A DNA stretch of 64,000 bases, from NCBI RefSeq assembly GCF_039830135.1, contig NZ_CP156081.1, forward strand, positions 3,458,001 to 3,522,000, read 5' to 3'. Positions 45,025 through 54,794 of this stretch are shown in pieces. The notes beneath the pieces were generated by a model that searched no databases, was not told where the DNA came from, and was given only the letters and a program-made list of their open reading frames with translations. Made by a program: the position numbers and the translations under genes. How positions within the stretch are numbered: the first letter of the stretch is position 1; each line of letters opens with the position of its first letter. This stretch comes from Defluviimonas sp. SAOS-178_SWC (GTDB lineage: Bacteria > Pseudomonadota > Alphaproteobacteria > Rhodobacterales > Rhodobacteraceae).

Positions 45025-46458
45025 TTGGGCAAGGTTCTTTCGGTAGCGTCGGAATGTGTGCCGTTCGTGAAGACGGGTGGGCTTGCGGATGTGGTCGGCG
45101 CCCTTCCGAAGGCTTTGTCGCCACTGGGCTGGGAGATGCGCGTCCTGCTGCCGGCCTATCCCGGACTCGAGGCACGACTGGCCAACCGCAAAAAGATCTG
45201 GGAGGAGGAGGACCTTTTCGGCGGCCCGGCCCATGTCGTCCGGGGAACCGTCGACGGCACGACGATGTTGCTTCTCGTCGCGCCCCATCTCTACGACCGT
45301 CCCGGCGGCATCTATTCCGTCGACGGCAAGGACCATCCCGACAATCCCGAACGCTTTGCCGCGCTGTCCTGGGCTGCGGCCGAACTCGCGAAGGGTGGCG
45401 GAACCGACGGCTGGCGGCCAAGCGTGCTGCACGCGCATGACTGGCAAGCGGGGCTTGCCCCGGCCTATCTGAACTACGCCGGGACAACGGATATCCGCAC
45501 GGTGATCACCATCCACAACGTCGCGTTTCAGGGGATTGCTCCGGCGTCCCGATTGGCTGCGCTGCGGCTTCCGGGCCATGCGTTCACGAGCGACGGGCTG
45601 GAATACTACGGCAACATCTCGACCCTGAAAGCCGGTCTGGTGACAGCCGACCGGATCACGACAGTGTCGCCGACTTACGCGGAAGAACTCATGCGGCCGG
45701 AATTCGGTCTGGGTCTGGAAGGTGTTCTGGCCGCCCGCGCGGGCGATCTTACCGGAATTCTCAATGGCGTCGACGAAAGCGTCTGGTCGCCGGAAGATGA
45801 CCCAGAGTGCGCGCCCTATTCGAAGCGCAGCCTGAAGGGCAAGGCTGCGAACCGCGAGCGGCTGTGCGCGGAACTGGGACTTGGTGACATCGGCGGACCA
45901 CTGGCGATCGTCGTAAGCCGCCTGACAGCGCAAAAGGGGATCGACCTTCTGGCGACTGCGACCGATGACTTCATCTCCGCTGGCGGCGGACTCGCGCTGC
46001 TCGGGACCGGCGACCATGCGCTTGAGGCGGCAATGCAGGCGGCCGAGGCGCGCTGGCCCGGAAGGGTAGCCGTCCGCATCGGCTATGACGAGGGGCTCGC
46101 CCACCGGATGTTCGCCGGGGGAGATGCCGTGCTCGTCCCGTCCCGGTTCGAACCTTGCGGGCTGACCCAGATGTACGGGCTCCGCTACGGCACGATCCCG
46201 GTCGTCGCCGCGACGGGCGGGTTGAACGACACCGTCATCGGGGCGACGCCGGCCAGCATCAGAGCTGCTGCCGCGACCGGGATCACCTTTCATCCGGTGG
46301 ACGGAATAGCATTGGCCGGCGCCCTGCGTCGTCTGGTGCAGCTTCATGCGGATCGCCGGACCTGGAGCGCGATGATACGCGCGGCGATGAAGGCGGACGT
46401 GAGTTGGACCGGGCCGGCCCGCGCCTACGCAGACCTCTACCGGAGCCTCGTGGCGTGA
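45025..46458 (+). CDS. glgA: Glycogen synthase (ADP-glucose)
   Basis: GT5 glycogen synthase of 477 aa. N-terminal ADP-glucose site VASECVPFVKTGGLADVVGA, then LHAHDWQAGLAPAYLNYAGT, VSPTYAEELMRPEFGLGLEG and FEPCGLTQMYGLRYGTIPVV near the C-terminus. The start is a TTG at 45025 behind GGAAGG, since no ATG or GTG fits. Its stop overlaps the GTG start of glgX. Confidence 0.96.
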   Translation: MGKVLSVASECVPFVKTGGLADVVGALPKALSPLGWEMRVLLPAYPGLEARLANRKKIWEEEDLFGGPAHVVRGTVDGTTMLLLVAPHLYDRPGGIYSVDGKDHPDNPERFAALSWAAAELAKGGGTDGWRPSVLHAHDWQAGLAPAYLNYAGTTDIRTVITIHNVAFQGIAPASRLAALRLPGHAFTSDGLEYYGNISTLKAGLVTADRITTVSPTYAEELMRPEFGLGLEGVLAARAGDLTGILNGVDESVWSPEDDPECAPYSKRSLKGKAANRERLCAELGLGDIGGPLAIVVSRLTAQKGIDLLATATDDFISAGGGLALLGTGDHALEAAMQAAEARWPGRVAVRIGYDEGLAHRMFAGGDAVLVPSRFEPCGLTQMYGLRYGTIPVVAATGGLNDTVIGATPASIRAAAATGITFHPVDGIALAGALRRLVQLHADRRTWSAMIRAAMKADVSWTGPARAYADLYRSLVA

Positions 46459-48572
46459 CCAAACCCCTATCCGCGAAAGCGCCCAGCCGGCTGGCTCATC
46501 GCGCGGTCACAGCGGGCCGGGCCTGGCCCCTCGGGGCCATGTTCGACGGGGCGGGCGTCAACTTCGCCGTGTTTTCCGCCCACGCGACGAAGGTCGAGAT
46601 CTGCCTCTTCACGGCCGATGGCCGCCGTGAGATCGCGCGGATGAGCCTGCCCGAGCGTGACGGCGACATCTGGCACGGCCATATCGAGGGGCTCACGCCC
46701 GGAACGATTTACGGCCTTCGCGTGCATGGCCCTTACGACCCGGAAAACGGTCATCGCTTCAACCCGAACAAGTTGCTTCTGGACCCCTACGCCCGCCAGA
46801 TCGTCGGGCGCCTGAAATGGTCCGATGCGCTGATGGGATACCGCGCCGGCGGAGCGGCGAGCGATCTGTCGTTCGACACCCGCGACAGCGCCTTCGCGAT
46901 GCCGAAATGCGTCGTCGCCGACACCAGCTTCGATTGGGGCGACGATCGGCCGCCACTCCGCGACCAGCGCGAAACCGTGATCTACGAAGCGAATGTCCGC
47001 GGTCAGACCATGATGCACCCGGACGTGGACCCGGCCCTTCGCGGCACGTTCCTGGGCATGAGTTCAGAGCCGATGATCGAACATCTGACCAGGCTCGGCG
47101 TGACGGCTGTCGAGCTCTTGCCGGTTCAGACGTTCCTGAATGACCGCTTTCTCGAAACCCGTGGTCTGCGCAACTACTGGGGCTACCAGACCATCGGTTT
47201 CTTTGCGCCCGAGCCACGCTACATGAGTCGGGGCGCCGTCTGGGAATTCCAGGCGATGGTCCGGCGGTTCCACGCCGCGGGCATCGAGGTGCTGCTCGAC
47301 GTCGTCTACAACCACACCGGCGAAGGCGACGAGCTGGGACCAACCCTCAGCTTTCGCGGCATCGACAACCGCAGCTATTACCGCCTTCTGGGGGCGGGCC
47401 GGCACTACGAGAACGTGACCGGCACGGGCAACACCCTGAACCTCGATCATCCGATGGTGCTGCGCATGGTCATGGATTCGCTGCGCTATTGGGTAGAGGT
47501 GATGCATGTCGACGGTTTTCGCTTCGACCTCGCAAGCGCACTGGCCCGCGGCCCGCACGGATTCGAACCGCAATCCGCATTCCTCGACGCCACGCGCCAG
47601 GACCCGATCCTGTCCCGCGTGAAACTGATCGCGGAACCCTGGGACGTCGGGCCGGGCGGATACCGTCTCGGCCGGTTCCCCTACCCTTTCCTCGAATGGA
47701 ACGACAGGTTCCGGGACGACGTTCGGCGCTATTGGCGTGGTGATCCGAACGGCGCGGCGCACCTCGCCAAGCGCCTGCTCGGCTCGGCAGAGCTTTTCGA
47801 TCATTGCGGGCGCGGCGCGGCGACATCGGTCAATTTCGTCACCTGCCACGACGGATTCACGCTTTCCGACCTCGTGAGTTATGCCCACAAACACAATACT
47901 GCGAATGGTGAAGACAATCGGGACGGGCACAACGCCAACTATTCCGACAACTTCGGAGTAGAGGGGCCAAGCGATGATCCGAAGGTCATCGCGCAGCGCG
48001 ACAAGCGACGCCGCAACCTGCTGGGGACGCTGTTCCTTTCGCAGGGCACGCCGATGGTCCTTGGCGGTGATGAGGTTGGGAACAGTCAGTCTGGCAACAA
48101 CAACTGCTACGCGCAGGACAACGAAATCGGTTGGATCGACTGGCGCGGGGCCTCGCCCGAGTTTCTCAATTTCGTTTCGCGCCTGACGGAGCTGCGGCGA
48201 AAGTTCCCGGTGCTCGCGCAACGGCGTTTCCTTCACGGCAAGCGCCGGGACGAGGATGATCTGCCGGACATCGAATGGCGACGGGCCGATGGCGCGCCAC
48301 CCGATGACGCGGATTGGCATGATCCCGATTGGAAGGCTTTTGGTCTGCACCTTCGAGAATCTGCCGAGAAGGCTGTCGTTCGCGGAGAACGGGAAGTCTT
48401 CATCTTCTTCAACGCAGGCTCCGACATCACGATCCGTTTGCCCGCCGGCCGCTGGTCGCGTGTGCTGGATACCCGAGCGCCTTCGGGCGGCGGCTCGGGT
48501 GTAGAACAGGGGATGGTGGCGCTGGGGGAACAGTCGGTCGCCGTCTTCGTCACACCCGAGGAAGACGGATGA
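46455..48572 (+). CDS. glgX: Glycogen debranching enzyme
   Basis: GH13 isoamylase-type debrancher of 705 aa that removes alpha-1,6 branches left by phosphorylase. N-terminal CBM48 (RAWPLGAMFDGAGVNFAVFS), barrel motifs VLLDVVYNHTGEGDELGPTL, VDGFRFDLASALARG (nucleophile), VKLIAEPWDVGPGGYRLG (acid/base) and FVTCHDGFTLSDLVSY. Start is GTG at 46455, overlapping the glgA stop (GTGA). Confidence 0.96.
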   Translation: MTKPLSAKAPSRLAHRAVTAGRAWPLGAMFDGAGVNFAVFSAHATKVEICLFTADGRREIARMSLPERDGDIWHGHIEGLTPGTIYGLRVHGPYDPENGHRFNPNKLLLDPYARQIVGRLKWSDALMGYRAGGAASDLSFDTRDSAFAMPKCVVADTSFDWGDDRPPLRDQRETVIYEANVRGQTMMHPDVDPALRGTFLGMSSEPMIEHLTRLGVTAVELLPVQTFLNDRFLETRGLRNYWGYQTIGFFAPEPRYMSRGAVWEFQAMVRRFHAAGIEVLLDVVYNHTGEGDELGPTLSFRGIDNRSYYRLLGAGRHYENVTGTGNTLNLDHPMVLRMVMDSLRYWVEVMHVDGFRFDLASALARGPHGFEPQSAFLDATRQDPILSRVKLIAEPWDVGPGGYRLGRFPYPFLEWNDRFRDDVRRYWRGDPNGAAHLAKRLLGSAELFDHCGRGAATSVNFVTCHDGFTLSDLVSYAHKHNTANGEDNRDGHNANYSDNFGVEGPSDDPKVIAQRDKRRRNLLGTLFLSQGTPMVLGGDEVGNSQSGNNNCYAQDNEIGWIDWRGASPEFLNFVSRLTELRRKFPVLAQRRFLHGKRRDEDDLPDIEWRRADGAPPDDADWHDPDWKAFGLHLRESAEKAVVRGEREVFIFFNAGSDITIRLPAGRWSRVLDTRAPSGGGSGVEQGMVALGEQSVAVFVTPEEDG

Positions 48573-48626
48573 AGACATGGGGCAACGGCAATTGTTTAAC
48601 CGCAGGCAGGCGAGGATGGATCCAAG

Positions 48627-50231
48627 ATGACGAGGGAGTGGTGGCGCGGAGCGGTGACCTATCAGGTCTATCCGCGGTCATTTCAGGACGACAACGGCGA
48701 TGGAATCGGGGATCTGCCGGGCATTACGCGCCGGCTGCCCTATCTGGCCGATCTAGGTGTCGATGTCGTCTGGCTGTCGCCGGTCTGCAGGTCACCGATG
48801 AAGGACATGGGCTACGATGTCTCGGACTACCGTGACATTGATCCGGTCTTCGGCACACTTGGCGATTTCGACCGGATGATCGAGCACGCTCACGCACTCG
48901 GGCTGAAAGTCATCATAGATCAGGTAATTTCGCATTCCTCGAACCTGCACCCCGCCTTCGCTCAAAGCCGGTCAGGCCGGACCGGACCGAAGGCCGACTG
49001 GTATGTCTGGGCCGATCCGCGCCCCGACGGCACACCGCCGAACAACTGGCTTGCAGTATTCGGCGGCAGCGCCTGGACATGGGACGCGCGCAGGCATCAG
49101 TACTACCTTCACAACTTCCTGCCGGAACAGCCGGATTTCAATTTCCACAACCCCGAGGTTCAGGACTGGCATCTGGAAAACATGGCCTTCTGGCTCGACC
49201 GGGGGGTCGACGGATTCCGCCTCGATACGGTGAATTACTATTTCCACGACCGCCTGTTGCGCGACAACGCTGCGGATTTCCGGGTCAAGACCAAGCCCGA
49301 AACCAATCCCTACAACATGCAGTACCACCTCTTCTCGAAAAACCAGCCCGAGAACATCGCGTTCCTCGAACGCATGCGCGCGCTGACCGACCGGTATGAT
49401 GGGCGGATGCTTGTCGGCGAGATGGGCGAAAGCCACCATGCGATCCGCATGATGGGCGAATACACGACCGGCGCGCGGCTCCATCAATGCTATTCCTTCG
49501 AACTGCTCGGGCCGGAATTCTCGGCCAGCCATTTCCGGTCGAAGATCGAGGAGTTCTTTGCGGGCGCTCCGATGGGCTGGCCCTGTTGGGCATTTTCGAA
49601 CCATGACGTGAACCGCCATGTCAGCCGATGGGCAAAGCATGCCGCAGGGCGTGAGGCAATCGCGAAGCAGGCGGCGGCCCTTCTCCTTTCGATGCAGGGG
49701 TCGATCTGCCTTTACCAGGGCGAAGAGCTTGGGCAGACCGAGACGGAGCTGACCTTCGAAGAACTGACGGATCCTGCGGGCATCAATTTCTGGCCCGAGG
49801 AGAAGGGCCGCGACGGATGCCGGACGCCGATGGTCTGGGAAAGGGGGGCGCCGAATGCCGGTTTCTCGACGGCGGCCAAGACCTGGCTCCCGGTTCGGAA
49901 CGAACAACGGGCCGTTGCCGTCGATACCCAAGGCGAAGGGTCGATCCTTTCCTTCTACCGCGACATGCTGGCCTACCGGAAAGGCAGCGCGGACCTCATG
50001 GAAGGCGCGACCGAGTTTCTGGCTTTGCCGGAGCCGATCCTGGGATTCCGTCGGGGCGGGAACCTGCTTTGCCTGTTCAACCTGTCACGCCAAACGCACG
50101 ACCTGGCGTGCGCCGGCGGTGACATCCGCATCGGCCCGGCCAAACGGGCGGGTGATCTCCTGACCCTTGGCCCGAACGGGTTTGCCCTAATCGAGGGGGC
50201 AGACAAGGTCACGCCACACTTGGCAGGATAG
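48627..50231 (+). CDS. GH13 alpha-glucosidase
   Basis: A 534-aa alpha-glucosidase of the oligo-1,6-/maltodextrin glucosidase group, likely hydrolysing short malto- or isomalto-oligosaccharides left by debranching. Starts WWRGAVTYQVYPRSFQDDNG. Motifs: VIIDQVISHSS, VDGFRLDTVNYYFHDR (nucleophile Asp), RMLVGEMGESHHAIRMMGEY (acid/base Glu) and FSNHDVNRHVSRWA. It stands where many proteobacterial glg operons carry phosphoglucomutase. Periplasmic export is unlikely, since no signal peptide is seen. Confidence 0.9.
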   Translation: MTREWWRGAVTYQVYPRSFQDDNGDGIGDLPGITRRLPYLADLGVDVVWLSPVCRSPMKDMGYDVSDYRDIDPVFGTLGDFDRMIEHAHALGLKVIIDQVISHSSNLHPAFAQSRSGRTGPKADWYVWADPRPDGTPPNNWLAVFGGSAWTWDARRHQYYLHNFLPEQPDFNFHNPEVQDWHLENMAFWLDRGVDGFRLDTVNYYFHDRLLRDNAADFRVKTKPETNPYNMQYHLFSKNQPENIAFLERMRALTDRYDGRMLVGEMGESHHAIRMMGEYTTGARLHQCYSFELLGPEFSASHFRSKIEEFFAGAPMGWPCWAFSNHDVNRHVSRWAKHAAGREAIAKQAAALLLSMQGSICLYQGEELGQTETELTFEELTDPAGINFWPEEKGRDGCRTPMVWERGAPNAGFSTAAKTWLPVRNEQRAVAVDTQGEGSILSFYRDMLAYRKGSADLMEGATEFLALPEPILGFRRGGNLLCLFNLSRQTHDLACAGGDIRIGPAKRAGDLLTLGPNGFALIEGADKVTPHLAG

Positions 50232-50473
50232 CGGGTGGGGCACCGCTGGCGGGCGACGGATCGAAAGGTGCAGCATGCAGCGAATGAAGGCCGGGGTTCG
50301 GACAACCGCCAAATGCCGCGACTCCGAGCGCCCGAACCTGCCGGGGTCCCAATATGGGCATACGAGCCGACTTCGACGCAGCCCTTACACGAGCCCGGTC
50401 CGAACGGAATGGCTGGCCGTCGGCGGCAGGCTGTGGCACTGATGGACAACACCAGTGAGAGACGGGGCCGGAG

Positions 50474-51178
50474 ATGACGCCGAAACACGCCGAGATCGCG
50501 CGCAAATCCTTGATTCTGAGAGGTGCTTCGGATCAGGTGGCCGCCCGTCTTCTCGCGACGGCCCGCCTGCGGAGCTTCGACAGGGGCGCCACGATCTTCC
50601 TTCAGGGCGAACGGGCGAGCGCGATCTACATCGTCGTCGACGGCTGGGTAAAGCTTTACCGGATCGCGCCGAACGGAGCCGAGGCGGTGATGGGCGTCTT
50701 CACCAAGGGGCGGAGCATCGGCGAGGCGGTCGCCTTCCGCGATGATGTCTATCCCGTGGCCGCCGAAGCCGCGACCGATTGCGAGTTGATCCGGATCGAG
50801 GCAGACGCCTTCCTGCGGCTCATTCGTGAAGATCCGGGGGTCGCCCTGTCGATCCTGTCCTCGACCTTCGCCCATCTGCACGGCCTGGTCGAGCAGATCG
50901 AGCAGTTGAAGGCGCAGACAGGCGCGCAGCGGCTGGCCGAGTTCATGCTGGAACTCGCGCCCTGCACGACCGGCCGGTGTGATGTGACCCTGCCCTACGA
51001 CAAGGTGCTCATCGCCGGCCGGCTGGGCATGAAACCGGAAAGCCTGAGCCGGGCCATCGCCAAACTCAGAGAATATGGCGTGACCGTCCGTCAGAACCAC
51101 GCCGAGATCGCCGATATCGACACCTTGCGCGACTACGCCGAGGAGGATCCCGCGGCGGCCTGGAACCGCAATGCCTGA
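50474..51178 (+). CDS. Crp/Fnr-family regulator, Dnr/NNR type
   Basis: A 234-aa regulator. Cyclic-nucleotide-binding-like domain ~residues 15-130 (FDRGATIFLQGERASAIYIV, GRSIGEAVAFRDDVYPVAAE) and an HTH domain ~150-215 (AGRLGMKPESLSRAIAKLRE). The recognition helix ESLSR matches the FNR/Dnr class that reads TTGA-N6-TCAA sites. No N-terminal cysteine cluster, so it is not an oxygen-sensing FNR. The position beside nor suggests the NO-responsive activator of nir and nor, whose candidate sites are at 56724 and 60893. Confidence 0.85.
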   Translation: MTPKHAEIARKSLILRGASDQVAARLLATARLRSFDRGATIFLQGERASAIYIVVDGWVKLYRIAPNGAEAVMGVFTKGRSIGEAVAFRDDVYPVAAEAATDCELIRIEADAFLRLIREDPGVALSILSSTFAHLHGLVEQIEQLKAQTGAQRLAEFMLELAPCTTGRCDVTLPYDKVLIAGRLGMKPESLSRAIAKLREYGVTVRQNHAEIADIDTLRDYAEEDPAAAWNRNA

Positions 51179-51190
51179 GACCGGGCGGCG

Positions 51191-51457
51191 TCAGGCGGAC
51201 AGGTAGAGGCCAAGCAGGAGAAGCGCGTAGAGGCCGAGGGCAAGGCCGAAACCGCGGCGGAAGGCGGGCGCTTCCGAAAGGCGGAGATAGGCGTTGAGGA
51301 TCGTCCGCGCCTTGGCCCAGGCCAAGGTCAGGATCGCGGCCCCGCCGAGGCTCGCCATCGCTCCCGACAGCCCGCCGCGCGCGACCGCGACCGAAAGGAT
51401 GGTCGACGCACCCGACAGCGCGAGAAGGAGGAGCCAGGCCTTGGTCACGCGCGTCAT
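51191..51457 (-). CDS. norF: NorF-like small membrane protein
   Basis: An 88-aa protein with three hydrophobic segments (AWLLLLALSGASTILSVAVA, MASLGGAAILTLAWAKA, FGLALGLYALLLLGLYLSA). This resembles cytochrome oxidase subunit IV-like NorF, last gene of norCBQDEF in Paracoccus. It supports nitric oxide reductase activity in a way not fully understood. It converges with the Dnr-type regulator gene. Confidence 0.8.
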   Translation of the reverse strand: MTRVTKAWLLLLALSGASTILSVAVARGGLSGAMASLGGAAILTLAWAKARTILNAYLRLSEAPAFRRGFGLALGLYALLLLGLYLSA

Positions 51458-51460
51458 CGG

Positions 51461-52024
51461 CTACCTCAGAAGATAGATCACGGGGAAGACGAGAACCCAG
51501 ACAAGGTCGACCATGTGCCAGAACGCGACACCCGCCTCGACCTCGCGCGGACGGGCGCGCGCGGCCGTCAGCAGGAGGACGACGACCCCGGCCGCGACAT
51601 GGGCCGCGTGAAAGCCGGTAATCAGGTAGTAGAAGGTGAAGAAGGGATGGGTCTCCACCCCGATCCCCTGCCCCGCCTTGTCGGCATATTCCACCCCCTT
51701 GACCACCAGGAAGACGAGCCCGAGCATCGCGGCGGCGGCGAGGCGCGCGCGGCCGCGCCCGATCCGGCCCCGCTCCACCTCGGCGGCACCAAGGGCGGCA
51801 AGCCAGCCGGAGGTCACGAGGATCACGGTGTTGATCCCGGCGGCGGCGCGGTGGAGGTGATCCTGCGCGGCGGCGAAGCCCGCGGGGTCGGTGATCCGCA
51901 CGGCAAGGAAGGCGGCAAGGCCGGCGCCGAAGACCAGAAGCTCTGAGACGATCAGCACCCAGATCATCAGATCTCCGGGCAGATCGTCGAACGGACCGCG
52001 ATTGACCTCTGCCCTGTCCGTCAT
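51461..52024 (-). CDS. norE: NorE, cytochrome oxidase subunit III-like protein
   Basis: A 187-aa five-helix membrane protein of the heme-copper oxidase subunit III family: FDDLPGDLMIWVLIVSELLV at the N-terminus, HPFFTFYYLITGFHAAHVAA and FWHMVDLVWVLVFPVIYLLR at the end. NorE is accessory to NO reductase in denitrifiers. It overlaps norD by 4 nt and is followed by norF after 3 bp. Confidence 0.9.
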   Translation of the reverse strand: MTDRAEVNRGPFDDLPGDLMIWVLIVSELLVFGAGLAAFLAVRITDPAGFAAAQDHLHRAAAGINTVILVTSGWLAALGAAEVERGRIGRGRARLAAAAMLGLVFLVVKGVEYADKAGQGIGVETHPFFTFYYLITGFHAAHVAAGVVVLLLTAARARPREVEAGVAFWHMVDLVWVLVFPVIYLLR

Positions 52025-53973
52025 GCGCCCACGAGCTGCCGGTAGATCTCCGGCAGCGCCTGCGTCAGCTTTTCCGGATGCGGGATGACAGCGTAGCCCC
52101 CCTGGCCGAACAGGCGCGGGAACCAGGACTTGCCGTCGCGATCGACGGTGATGCCAAAGACGGCGTGGCCGGCGCGGCGCGCCTCCTCGACGGCCTTGCG
52201 GCTGTCCTCGATCCCGTGGCGGCCCTCGTAATGATCGAGGTCGTTGGGCTTGCCGTCGGTGATGACGAGAAGCAGCCTGCGCCGACGCGCCTCGCGCGTC
52301 AGCCCGGCCGAGGCATGGCGTATCGCGGCGCCGAGGCGGGTGTAGAAGCCGGGCTTGAGGCCGGCGATGCGGGATTCGACCTCTGCACTCATCGGTTCGC
52401 CGAAGCGCTTCGCGGTCTGGACATAGACCCGGTCGCGCTTCAGCGAGGAAAAGGCATGGATGGCGAAATCGTCACCGCAGGCGTCAAGACCCCAGGCCAG
52501 GGCCGCAAGCGCCTCGCGCTCGATGTCGATCACCGCGCGGCCGTCATGGCCGTGGCCGGGCACGGCGGCCTCCGTCGAACGCGAGACGTCGAGGAGGATC
52601 GAGACGGCGAGGTCGCGCTTCTCGGTCCGGTTCTGGAGCCAGACGCGGTCATCGCCCTCGCCCGTCGCGACAAGGTCGATCCGGGAACGGATCGCGCGGT
52701 CGGTGTCGAGCTCGTCCCCGTCGCGGTGACCGGACGTCAGGATACGGGCGGGGCGCAGCGCCTCGAACTGGCGCTTGACCGCCCGGATGCGTTTGGCGGC
52801 CCTGGGATCGCTGCGGAAGGCCGGCTCCTCCTCGCTCGCCTCGACGGAGGAGGTCAGGACACGGGCATGGGCCGGCAGGTAGGCGCCGCTGCGGGCGTCC
52901 CATTCGGGATAGGTCGCCTCGCCCGACAGCGCCTCGCGGTCGACATCCTCGGGCGCGAGGTCGAGATGCAGCTTGAGCCGGGTCGCCGGGGCCTTGGAAA
53001 TCTGGCCGAGGCCGATCTCGTCCAGATCGTCGGCCGCCTTCTTGGCGTCGTCGTTCTCGTCCTCCTCGACCCTCCGGTTGAGGTTGATGAACTCGGCCCA
53101 GCTCAGGATCGCCTCGAACTTGTGGAGAATGAAACTGTCGTTGCGCTCGATCTGGTCGGCCTTGCGCCGCCGCGCCCGGTGGGTGCGGCCTTCGCCCGCC
53201 TCGGGCGTGCCCTCGGTCGCGCGGCTTTCGACGGCGGTCGCGGCCGAGAAGGCGAGCGGACGAAGATCGGGCCAGAGCGGCACGGGGCGGAACGGCCGGT
53301 AGCCGCGCGGGGCGCGGTAAGCGGACAGATCACCTGTCTCGACCGCCTTTGCCATGCGCGCGGCTTTGGGCGAAAGCGGCGCCGGATCGCCCAGAAGATC
53401 ACGGATCACGGCTTCGACCGTGCGCTCGGCCTCGGGAAGCAGGGGAACGCGGCGAAGCGCCAGATGGGCCGCGCAAAGATCGGCATGAAGTCCCGCGAAG
53501 CCGGGCGCATCGGCGAGCGCCGCGCGGGTCATCGCCTGCGCCGCGATCAACGCGGCGAGGTCGGCGCGCAGCGGATCGTCCTCGACGCGCGGCGCGCCGG
53601 CATGGGCGGCGGCGGCGGTCAGCCAGACATAGAGCGCGGCGTTGGCTTCGCGCGCCGGAAAGAGCGCGAGCGTCTCGGGCAGGCGCAATGCCTCGCCATC
53701 GAAGCTCGCGCGCGGCGTGGTCTCGGTCTCCGCCCCGAGACGGCGGCGAAGCGACAGCCGGTGGGCGGAGTGTTCCGGCGCCACCGGCTTGATCTCCACC
53801 GCCGGCGACCCTCCGAGGCCGCGAAATAGAATTGCCAGCCGTCCGCCGACCTCATGAAGGCCGACACGGGCTCCGTCGTGGACGCTTGGCGCGTCGAGAC
53901 GGCTGGCATAGGCGTGCCACAGTTTCCCGACGGTTTCCTCGGGTTCCCATGGCTCGATTTCGATCCCGGACAT
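52021..53973 (-). CDS. norD: NorD, VWA-domain NO reductase activation protein
   Basis: A 650-aa cytosolic protein. The C-terminal ~200 residues form a von Willebrand A domain with the MIDAS motif ILLDVSRSTEA (DxSxS), a downstream Thr in FYTRLGAAIRHASAG and an Asp in LLVITDGKPNDLDHY. NorD works with the AAA+ ATPase NorQ to mature or activate NorCB, probably by iron insertion. The N-terminal ~430 residues are family-specific. Between norQ and norE. Confidence 0.93.
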   Translation of the reverse strand: MSGIEIEPWEPEETVGKLWHAYASRLDAPSVHDGARVGLHEVGGRLAILFRGLGGSPAVEIKPVAPEHSAHRLSLRRRLGAETETTPRASFDGEALRLPETLALFPAREANAALYVWLTAAAAHAGAPRVEDDPLRADLAALIAAQAMTRAALADAPGFAGLHADLCAAHLALRRVPLLPEAERTVEAVIRDLLGDPAPLSPKAARMAKAVETGDLSAYRAPRGYRPFRPVPLWPDLRPLAFSAATAVESRATEGTPEAGEGRTHRARRRKADQIERNDSFILHKFEAILSWAEFINLNRRVEEDENDDAKKAADDLDEIGLGQISKAPATRLKLHLDLAPEDVDREALSGEATYPEWDARSGAYLPAHARVLTSSVEASEEEPAFRSDPRAAKRIRAVKRQFEALRPARILTSGHRDGDELDTDRAIRSRIDLVATGEGDDRVWLQNRTEKRDLAVSILLDVSRSTEAAVPGHGHDGRAVIDIEREALAALAWGLDACGDDFAIHAFSSLKRDRVYVQTAKRFGEPMSAEVESRIAGLKPGFYTRLGAAIRHASAGLTREARRRRLLLVITDGKPNDLDHYEGRHGIEDSRKAVEEARRAGHAVFGITVDRDGKSWFPRLFGQGGYAVIPHPEKLTQALPEIYRQLVGA

Positions 53974-53982
53974 CTGCCGGCC

Positions 53983-54789
53983 TCACCCGAAAACGGCGGT
54001 GACGAGATCGAGGAGCCCGCGCTTGGTGTCGTCGTCGTCTGTCAACGGCTCGATCATCGCGACGCGGATGGCCCGATCGGGCGTCATCCCTTGCGCGATG
54101 AGCGTTGCCGCGTAGACGACGAGGCGGGTGGAGGTGCCTTCCTCCAGATCCTGGCCCTTGAGCGCGCGGAACTTGTTCGCGAGCCGCACGAGGGGCTTCA
54201 CGCGATCCTCCGAAAGGCCGCTTTCGCGGGCGACGACGGGGATTTCGTGCTCCGGCTTGGGGAAGGTGAAGTCAAGGCTGACGAAGCGCTGCCGGGTGGA
54301 CGGTTTCAGCGTCTTCAGGATGTTCTGGTAGCCGGGGTTGTAGGAGGCGACCAGCATGAAGCCCGGCGCGGCCTCCAGTTCCTCTCCCGTCCGGTCGATC
54401 GGCAGGATGCGCCGGTCATCGGTCAGGGGATGGAGGACGACGGTCACGTCCTTCCGCGCCTCCACCACCTCGTCGAGATAGCAGATCGCCCCCTCGCGCA
54501 CCGCGCGGGTCAGAGGACCGTCGACCCACACCGTCTCGCCGCCCTTCAAGAGGTAGCGGCCGATGAGGTCGGCGGCCGAGAGGTCGTCATGGCAGGCGAC
54601 GGTATAAAGCGGCCGGCCGAGCGTCGCGGCCATATGGGCCACGAAGCGGGTCTTGCCGCAGCCCGTCGGGCCCTTCAGCAGCATCGGCAGGCTGTTCTGG
54701 AAGGCCGCCGTGAACACGGCGCATTCGTCGCCTTGGGGCAGGTAGAAGGGGGCGTCCGCCGCCCCCTTGATGTCATATGTGCCGTCCAT
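53983..54789 (-). CDS. norQ: NorQ, MoxR/CbbQ-type AAA+ ATPase
   Basis: A 268-aa AAA+ ATPase. Walker A LLKGPTGCGKTRFVAHMAAT, Walker B GAICYLDEVVEARKD, sensor region MLVASYNPGYQNILKTLKPS. Partner of NorD in activating the NO reductase. ATG at 54789 follows GGAG and gives MDGTYDIKGAADAPFYLPQG; a GTG at 54798 overlapping the norB stop is the alternative. Confidence 0.94.
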   Translation of the reverse strand: MDGTYDIKGAADAPFYLPQGDECAVFTAAFQNSLPMLLKGPTGCGKTRFVAHMAATLGRPLYTVACHDDLSAADLIGRYLLKGGETVWVDGPLTRAVREGAICYLDEVVEARKDVTVVLHPLTDDRRILPIDRTGEELEAAPGFMLVASYNPGYQNILKTLKPSTRQRFVSLDFTFPKPEHEIPVVARESGLSEDRVKPLVRLANKFRALKGQDLEEGTSTRLVVYAATLIAQGMTPDRAIRVAMIEPLTDDDDTKRGLLDLVTAVFG

Positions 54790-54794
54790 GGTCG

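Noticed and set aside
50232..50473. Possible gene in the gap before the Crp/Fnr regulator
   Set aside because: Short frames on both strands show no recognisable protein and no good ribosome site; the interval looks non-coding.
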